From Hyphomicrobiales bacterium (GTDB lineage: Bacteria; Pseudomonadota; Alphaproteobacteria; Rhizobiales; Rhizobiaceae): DNA of 64,000 bases. Under the pieces are notes generated by a model, which was not told the DNA's origin, ran no database searches, and saw only the letters and a list, made by a program, of their open reading frames with translations. This document shows positions 59,140-64,000 of this stretch, one piece after another. The position numbers and the translations under genes are program-made. How positions within the stretch are numbered: position 1 is the first letter of the stretch; each line of letters opens with the position of its first letter. Where the stretch lies: positions 32,613-96,612 of the forward strand of contig UEGR01000026.1 of the NCBI GenBank assembly GCA_900465685.1. The letters run 5' to 3'.

Positions 59140-59697
59140 TCATGCATTTCGTGTGCTAAGGGCTATTCCAACATAGGCTACACCGGCAATCAGCAAGGCA
59201 ATTCCAGCGATCGACCCCGATGCGAGTTCGCGTGTCAAAGGCCATTTCAGGAAGAGTGCGGCACTGGCTACCCAGGCGATAAGCCCGGAGACTGCGAACC
59301 AGTACCAGCCCTTGGTAGGATGAATCTTGATCGATAATGCGATCTGAAGAAATCCGTGTACGAACACCACAATTGCAATCAGCAAAGTTATTGCCAGCGC
59401 GCCTTTGAGTGGGTTGAGATAGATCATTACTCCGCCAACCAGTTCCACCACGCCCGCCAATTCCTGCCAGACAAAGCCCGCCCAACTCTTAACCCTGAGC
59501 GACTGGATAATCTTGACGACACCGATTGCCATGAGGACCGCACCGAAGATGGTGCTTGATGCAAACTCCGAGAAAACCGGTAGAAGCAGGCAGAGTGCTC
59601 CTCCTGCTAACAACAGAACGCCGATGCCAAGAAAGCCTTTCCATTTCTTCTGCTCAATCGTCTTGCGTTCCATATGCGGCAAATCGTAAACCTCCAT
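59140..59697 (-). CDS. HdeD-family membrane protein (DUF308)
   Basis: A 185-residue protein with about six helices in the three tandem DUF308 pairs: GFLGIGVLLLAGGALCLLLP, FGAVLMAIGVVKIIQSL, GGVMIYLNPLKGALAITLLIA and so on. E. coli HdeD supports acid resistance at high cell density. Start uncertain: GGAGG overlaps the ATG at 59697, a TTG at 59682 has ideal spacing, and an ATG at 59673 begins MERKTIEQ. It lies upstream of the RND adaptor on the same strand, 40 bases away. Confidence 0.85.
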   Translation of the reverse strand: MEVYDLPHMERKTIEQKKWKGFLGIGVLLLAGGALCLLLPVFSEFASSTIFGAVLMAIGVVKIIQSLRVKSWAGFVWQELAGVVELVGGVMIYLNPLKGALAITLLIAIVVFVHGFLQIALSIKIHPTKGWYWFAVSGLIAWVASAALFLKWPLTRELASGSIAGIALLIAGVAYVGIALSTRNA

Positions 59698-59776
59698 GCA
59701 TAAGCCCTTTCAGCCACGATTACGAACTCAAGCACGCCCTCTACTGAACGAGAGACGAATAAGAAAATGGCGCCCG

Positions 59777-60091
59777 TCAGCGGCGCCATCTCACAGTGCG
59801 AACATTGGTTATGCGACCGTCACGTGCACGGATTGTTACGTCGTAGGTTCGTCTGAACCGATCCCCCCGATAGAGGAAGTGACTTCCCCTGCAATCTATC
59901 GCACGCACATTTCGGAAGCCACGCATCCTCAAAAGCCTGGTACCATCGGAACAACGTATTCTATGACCGTTATTTACCCTCGTACCGACCAAAGCAGTTT
60001 GGTTCTGGCTGAATGCCTGGACAGGTTCCGCAATCGTCCCCACCACGGTCAAGGCTAACAAAGCGAGAATAGCTGTAATGGATCGAAACAT
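59777..60091 (-). CDS. Small secreted Cys-pair protein, paralogue 1
   Basis: A 104-residue protein: signal peptide (MFRSITAILALLALTVVGTI, cleavage near VQA), then LVGTRVNNGHRIRCSDGTRL, MRGFRNVRAIDCRGSHF and a basic C-terminus IRARDGRITNVRTVRWRR. Two Cys about 23 residues apart may form a disulfide. It is clearly related to the protein at 60594-60920 (GTxxNNG, C, MRG, NVRxxDCR, RARDGR). Function unknown; the signal peptide and basic charge suggest a periplasmic or surface role. Confidence 0.75.
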   Translation of the reverse strand: MFRSITAILALLALTVVGTIAEPVQAFSQNQTALVGTRVNNGHRIRCSDGTRLLRMRGFRNVRAIDCRGSHFLYRGDRFRRTYDVTIRARDGRITNVRTVRWRR

Positions 60092-60141
60092 TATCCACTC
60101 CTTTCCGATCCCTCGTCGAAGATTGTTTTCTACAAACACGC

Positions 60142-60426
60142 TCAACGACAAGGCGCTTCAAAAACGCGACCGTGCTGATCCCGGTAGCGGCAATACTGAA
60201 CTCCATTTCGAGTCTGTGCGACCCCAACCAGCGTTCCAGCTGCGGCACCGATTGCAGCCCCCGTAAGCGCGCTGCGCGTATTGCCGCCAATAGCGGCACC
60301 GGCGAGACCGCCGACCGCAGCACCGCCGACGCCATATCCGGCGGTTCTCTGTTCTGAAGACGTACAAGCACTCGCGCCGAGGCCGACAGCGGCAACAACC
60401 AACAAGCTGAACATGTATCTGTTCAT
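60142..60426 (-). CDS. Glycine-zipper lipoprotein
   Basis: A 94-residue protein with a lipoprotein signal (FSLLVVAAVGLGASACTSSEQ, lipobox ASAC), a glycine-zipper region (GYGVGGAAVGGLAGAAIGG and GAAIGAAAGTLVG, about residues 31-68), and a C-terminal end with VQYCRYRDQHG and one further Cys. Related to YMGG/SlyB-type outer-membrane lipoproteins. It lies between the two Cys-pair paralogues on the same strand. Confidence 0.85.
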   Translation of the reverse strand: MNRYMFSLLVVAAVGLGASACTSSEQRTAGYGVGGAAVGGLAGAAIGGNTRSALTGAAIGAAAGTLVGVAQTRNGVQYCRYRDQHGRVFEAPCR

Positions 60427-60593
60427 GGCATCCTCCCTCCGAGGCAGTGAGCGTCAGAAATAGTCCCACATTAGTCAGGATCGAAGTGCAGTATTCATCA
60501 CCAAAACATACCCTGCCTTGGCTCTTCATTCAGTCGGTATATGGCTCTAGGACATTGAATTCACTTGAGATTTAAGAACAGGATCGGGCAGAT

Positions 60594-60920
60594 TTATCTG
60601 CGACTAGGTCTGTGCCAACGATCAACGCGTACAACACGTCCGTCGCGCGCTCTGACCTCGACCCGCAACGCCTGCTGATTTCGCATGCCACGGATGACAT
60701 AGTGCGGTCTACGGCAGTCGACTTCACGGACATTCGTCAAACCGCGCATTGCAAGACGCCGGGAGGCTTCTCTGCAGGTTAAAGACCGACCGTTATTCAG
60801 TTCCGTACCGACAACGACGCCTCTGTGAACAGGACGCGCGTTTGCGTCAATGGAGAAAAAAAGCGTAGATAACGCTGCCAGAAGGATTACGGCTTTCGAT
60901 GCAGGAGCAATTGCATACAT
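60594..60920 (-). CDS. Small secreted Cys-pair protein, paralogue 2
   Basis: A 108-residue protein with a signal peptide (cleavage near NARP), then VVVGTELNNGRSLTCREASR, MRGLTNVREVDCRRPHY and VEVRARDGRVVRVDRW. It aligns along its mature part with the protein at 59777-60091, so one arose by duplication. Both are basic and carry the same two Cys. Function unknown. Confidence 0.75.
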   Translation of the reverse strand: MYAIAPASKAVILLAALSTLFFSIDANARPVHRGVVVGTELNNGRSLTCREASRRLAMRGLTNVREVDCRRPHYVIRGMRNQQALRVEVRARDGRVVRVDRWHRPSRR

Positions 60921-61595
60921 CTGTGACCCTCCACTTTTCTATGGATTATTTGAATATAACTACATTTAAAACTTAACAGCAATCCATTTTATTTAACTGC
61001 GCAGCTAACAAGTAAGCCAATTCGCCGCCGAACACAAATTGGCTTTATGCTAATCATCAGCCTGTCTTTATGACAGATCGCCTCAATATCTACATACGCG
61101 CGGTGCTGCACTGTGCACACCTCGATAGTGATAACGCGGCCACCTGCGTCCATTTCTAGCAAACGAGATGCTCTACCATGACAGCTACTGCAAGGAGCCA
61201 CGCATCTGCACCTTTGAGCACTGAAAGCTGAAGCCTGACCGGCAACTCAGCGCCCCGACGCCACAAGACAGCGAGACCGCGCAACCATCGAGAAAATTGC
61301 AGATCAGTGTGCTTCGCAACGTCTTCGCATTCATCATGAAGAACCGTTCGTCATCGATCAGCATTGGTTCGGTCAGGCAAGCAGTATGAGGCAGTGTCGG
61401 GCTTAACAGGATTGCATCTGGGCCCAATCACCATTCGAAAGATGCCACAAACCTTTACGAGCGGCCAACACCTCAAGATAGTTGGAAAGCGATACACTCA
61501 TGTGCGATTGCTCGTCACAGCCGCGCAAGCCCTCAATGATTGACACAAAGCAAGTAGCAGGCTGCCGTGCGGTAGTATGCCTTGTCTGAAGCGTG
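60921..61595. other. 675-base region without a supported gene
   Basis: It separates the small secreted proteins from the RTX gene. Minus-strand ORFs of 70, 80 and 71 codons (60989-61201, 61185-61427, 61403-61618) overlap in different frames and have no recognisable domain. The middle one ends KVQMRGSLQ, and the next frame contains GGRVITIEV; these faintly recall the MRG and DGRVVRV stretches of the two Cys-pair proteins, so a decayed third copy is possible. An 8-base inverted repeat AGCCAATT/AATTGGCT lies at 61015-61044. Confidence 0.35.
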
Positions 61596-63248
61596 TCACC
61601 AGGTGGTGAAAACAACATCGTTTTCGGTTAAGTCGGCAAGCGAAACACTCTCTATGAAAATGCCGTTTTCATCGCCGTCAAAGCTGACATAGACGCCTTG
61701 GGCCGTATCGTGCGAGGCGGCCAGAAAGCTATCGAAGTCGTGAATAGCGGGATTGCTCGAAGCATAACCGCTGAACTTGATCACATCACCGCCCGCAATA
61801 TCAAAATCGGTGATGTGATCAACGCCACCGTTCTGATGCATCGCTGCAAATGTCCAGATAAACTGATCAGCACCGCTGCCGCCCGTCAGGATATCCGCGC
61901 CAAGCCCGCCGTCGAGGGTGTCAGCGCCAGCACCGCCATTCAACACATCATCGCCTGATCGACCTTCAAGCTGGTCGTTTCCGGCTCCGCCGTCGAGAAT
62001 ATCAATGCCGATTCCGCCTGCAATCTGATCGTTTCCCTCTCCACCCAGCAAGGTGTTAGGACCGGTATAGCTCGTTACACCGCTGACCTCCACCATCATC
62101 CGGTCATTGCCTGTGCCACCATCAAGAAACTGATTGCCATTACCGGCCACCATGAAGTCGTCGCCGTCACCGCCTAACAGAACGTCATAGCCTGCCGGAC
62201 CGCCCGCACTACTGCCAACAGAAAACAAGACATCGTTTCCCGCTCCGCCTTCGAAGTAGTCATCGCCAAGACCACCTGTTAAAGAGTCATTTCCCTGTCC
62301 GCCGATGAGGATATCGTGACCTTCACCACCTGAAAGAATATCATTCCCGGCTCCGCCATCGAGATAGTCGTTGCCGTCGCCCCCGGAAAGGTCGTCGTTC
62401 CCGCCCTTGCCATACAGAATATCGTCACCCCCGCCACCCATCGCCCGGTCATCACCGTCAGCGCCAACAAACTTATCGTCGCCATCATTCGTGGAAACCA
62501 AGGCTCTTTGGGTGTCGCTGGCCAATATCGTGTCATTGCCCCGACCCGTATTGACACTAATGAACTCGAAGTTCCGAAATGTCGTGCCGGTGGATGTGGT
62601 ACCTTCGTTGAAGTCGACTGTCATATTCTCAAATAACGACCCGTCATCCATGCTCAACAGGTCATATCCTTCACCGCCATCAAGTTCCACAGACGAGAAT
62701 GAAGTAATAATCTGATCATTGCCCGTGCCGCCATAAATGTGGTTAGCACCATAGTGATCATAAATAGTATCATCTCCAGCGCCCGCGTCGATGAAATCAT
62801 CGCCTAGCGCATCGGGCGACTGGCTGGAATAGCCAGCCCCAATTACGTCTGCCCCTGCCCCGGTTGAGATGATATCGTCGCCCGTGCCACCAACAATAAT
62901 ATCATCACCACTACCGGTATTGATAACCAGCTGCTCGACATCACGGAAATAGACACCCTTTGTTGGATCCCAATCATTGTCGAAGGTGGCATGCCCATTC
63001 AGTGCGTTTATTCTAACATTGCTCGCGCTTGCAGAGTAATCAAGAAGCAGCGCATCGAAGCCAGCGCCCCCATTCGCTGCCCCGCTCACCCCGTCCAGTA
63101 TGAGCCGGTCATCACCTGCGCCACCGTCAAGACGGTCAAAACCGCTCGAGCTGATCAAGATATCGTCGCCACCGAGACCCCAGATATCATCATTCCCGTC
63201 AGCGCCGAAAATAATATCATCAAGATTTGTTCCCACGAACTTAGCCAT
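61596..63248 (-). CDS. RTX-repeat calcium-binding protein
   Basis: A 550-residue protein almost wholly of nonapeptide GGxGxDxxx calcium-binding repeats, starting within 10 residues ([18 protein letters not shown]) and densest at about residues 270-500 ([20 protein letters not shown]). It has no signal peptide and ends with a non-repetitive stretch of about 60 residues ([20 protein letters not shown]), the usual place for a type I secretion signal. I see no enzymatic domain and no type I transporter nearby. The ATG at 63248 is used; AAGGGA lies 8 bases upstream. The upstream 170 bases are very AT-rich. Confidence 0.9.
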   Translation of the reverse strand: MAKFVGTNLDDIIFGADGNDDIWGLGGDDILISSSGFDRLDGGAGDDRLILDGVSGAANGGAGFDALLLDYSASASNVRINALNGHATFDNDWDPTKGVYFRDVEQLVINTGSGDDIIVGGTGDDIISTGAGADVIGAGYSSQSPDALGDDFIDAGAGDDTIYDHYGANHIYGGTGNDQIITSFSSVELDGGEGYDLLSMDDGSLFENMTVDFNEGTTSTGTTFRNFEFISVNTGRGNDTILASDTQRALVSTNDGDDKFVGADGDDRAMGGGGDDILYGKGGNDDLSGGDGNDYLDGGAGNDILSGGEGHDILIGGQGNDSLTGGLGDDYFEGGAGNDVLFSVGSSAGGPAGYDVLLGGDGDDFMVAGNGNQFLDGGTGNDRMMVEVSGVTSYTGPNTLLGGEGNDQIAGGIGIDILDGGAGNDQLEGRSGDDVLNGGAGADTLDGGLGADILTGGSGADQFIWTFAAMHQNGGVDHITDFDIAGGDVIKFSGYASSNPAIHDFDSFLAASHDTAQGVYVSFDGDENGIFIESVSLADLTENDVVFTTW

Positions 63249-63412
63249 CGGTCGCATCCCTTTATTTAACAAGAGGAGCGAACAGCATAACATTGAATAA
63301 CGCAATTAAAATTGAAATTAAACTTCGAATATGAGATTGTATTACGAATTATTTATTTCAATATTTAAAATACTTCATTGAAATTCGAATTTCTATCATT
63401 AGGGCAATTCAA
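63249..63412. promoter_or_regulatory. AT-rich region upstream of the RTX gene
   Basis: From 63290 to 63412 the sequence is strongly AT-rich in a GC-rich genome. It must hold the promoter of the RTX gene on the minus strand. AT-rich promoters of surface and accessory genes are typical targets of the silencer MucR in Brucella relatives; this is inference only. Confidence 0.4.
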
Positions 63413-63450
63413 ATAAAAGATGCATCGCTCCGCTAAAGCGGCGATGCATT
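63413..63450 (-). terminator. Terminator after the thioesterase gene
   Basis: ATGCATCG (63449-63442 on the minus strand) pairs with CGATGCAT (63427-63420), with inner AGCGG/CCGCT pairs and a two-base bulge. On the minus strand it is followed by CTTTTATTT. It begins 26 bases after the thioesterase stop. Confidence 0.75.
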
Positions 63451-63475
63451 ATCACCATTCGGAACTCCAGATCGA

Positions 63476-63964
63476 TTACGTTTTTCTTTCCAAACCGATC
63501 TTGCGTGCAAGCCAGTCCGGCTTGATAGCTGCTTTGGAAAGCTCAAGATCGGCTGATAGTCTCTGTTGCGCCAATTCCGGCATATCGGATGCACGAGGCG
63601 CCCCGTTAGCCCGGCTGACATGCATCAACATCTGTTCACAAAGAGCAACTTCATGCCCATCCCCATTCTGCATACACATGAATAGGTGCATGCGTTTGCG
63701 ATCTGCGTCCAGGACCGAGAGCTCCACACTCAACGCTTCATCGACATGACACTCTTTCAAATATCCGATGCGGCTATCAAGGGTATAGAGTGTGGCATTG
63801 TTCGCCTCGCGATAGGCTACGTCGATCCCTATCCGATCCATATACGCGGTCGCCGCATCAGAAAAGACAATGCCATAGGCATAGTCGCCCATATGGCCAT
63901 TATAGTCGATCCAGCTCAGCGAGACAGTCGTGCGATAGATGAAGAATGCATCGCTCAATCTCAC
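63476..63964 (-). CDS. Acyl-CoA thioesterase (hotdog fold)
   Basis: A 162-residue 4HBT-type thioesterase: WIDYNGHMGDYAYG near residues 18-31, with the Asp and GHM of the active-site region, and the hotdog helix. It is like the betainyl-CoA thioesterase of carnitine catabolism, but that assignment needs its operon, which lies outside the window. It starts with GTG in a GTGA overlap with the stop of the upstream gene; GGAGGAA precedes it closely. A TTG at 63958 has better spacing and is an alternative. Confidence 0.82.
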   Translation of the reverse strand: MRLSDAFFIYRTTVSLSWIDYNGHMGDYAYGIVFSDAATAYMDRIGIDVAYREANNATLYTLDSRIGYLKECHVDEALSVELSVLDADRKRMHLFMCMQNGDGHEVALCEQMLMHVSRANGAPRASDMPELAQQRLSADLELSKAAIKPDWLARKIGLERKT

Positions 63965-64000
63965 TTCCTCCGTTCCAACCAGGCATAGAACTCTCCGACG
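63961..64000 (-). CDS. 3' end of an unidentified upstream gene (partial)
   Basis: Twelve codons (VGEFYAWLERRK) and a TGA in frame at the right edge; the stop overlaps the thioesterase GTG by 4 bases (GTGA). This marks an operon that begins beyond the window. Too short to identify. Confidence 0.5.
   Translation of the reverse strand, partial: VGEFYAWLERRK

Noticed and set aside
57960..59159. Plus-strand open frame of 399 codons
   Set aside because: Antisense to the RND adaptor gene.
61596..63248. The dense repeated sequence as a CRISPR or tandem DNA repeat
   Set aside because: The repeat is at protein level (nonapeptides) with varied codons; there are no identical repeats with equal spacers.
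61698..63269. Plus-strand open frames opposite the RTX gene
   Set aside because: Repeats with few stop codons produce such frames; the minus strand encodes a clear RTX repeat pattern.

Overview
The window looks like a stretch of a secondary replicon from an alphaproteobacterium of the Brucella/Ochrobactrum group. This rests on gene families, moderate-to-high GC, tightly overlapping operons, and the density of Dpp-type ABC transporters and soil-type catabolic genes. It is inferred from gene content; no rRNA or marker gene is present. I saw no tRNA, rRNA, CRISPR array, insertion sequence or phage gene.

Layout. 1-5756 (+): the MoxR/DUF58/DUF4381/BatA/BatB-BatC/BatD envelope-stress (aerotolerance) operon, entered inside the MoxR gene. 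5839-9277 (+): a secreted-protein operon with a formylglycine-generating enzyme homologue, an HAD phosphatase, a DUF2092 protein and a Gly/Pro/His-rich protein; then a MipA outer-membrane protein. 10286-16230 (-): a seven-gene set of unknown product (HAD phosphatase, class III aminotransferase, arginase-fold protein, two small DMT/EamA flippase-like proteins, an alpha/beta hydrolase with a Cys nucleophile, a FemAB-like acyltransferase), directly downstream of a QseBC/PmrAB-type two-component system (16357-18410). 18517-25636 (-): an amidohydrolase plus complete Dpp-type ABC transporter. 25954-27336 (-): glutamate dehydrogenase gdhA.

27616-36647: a LysR regulator divergent from a catabolic operon with a dialkylglycine-decarboxylase-like aminotransferase, a split B12 acyl-CoA mutase with its MeaB chaperone, an enoyl-CoA hydratase, an acyl-CoA ligase and a Liv-type binding protein. 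It ends at a clear terminator. The mutase has the three substrate-pocket substitutions (V91, D118, Q209) expected of a 2-hydroxyisobutyryl-CoA mutase-like enzyme, not of methylmalonyl-CoA mutase. This operon and the aminotransferase/arginase/flippase set are the best candidates for undescribed pathways.

36737-46814: a VOC protein and an SDR (-), divergent from a second Dpp-type transporter operon with an FAD amine oxidoreductase, a 2-aminothiazoline-4-carboxylate hydrolase homologue and an M20 amidohydrolase (+). 46882-50785: PACE efflux protein with divergent LysR, a PaiB-like protein and a FixJ-type two-component pair. 50857-54579 (-): a magnesium P-type ATPase with a terminator, flanked by two small proteins and preceded by a possible MgtL-like leader peptide starting MDDDP. 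54838-59099 (-): RND pump and adaptor. 59140-61595 (-): HdeD-like membrane protein, two paralogous small secreted proteins and a glycine-zipper lipoprotein. 61596-64000 (-): an RTX-repeat protein and an acyl-CoA thioesterase coupled to a gene that runs off the window.
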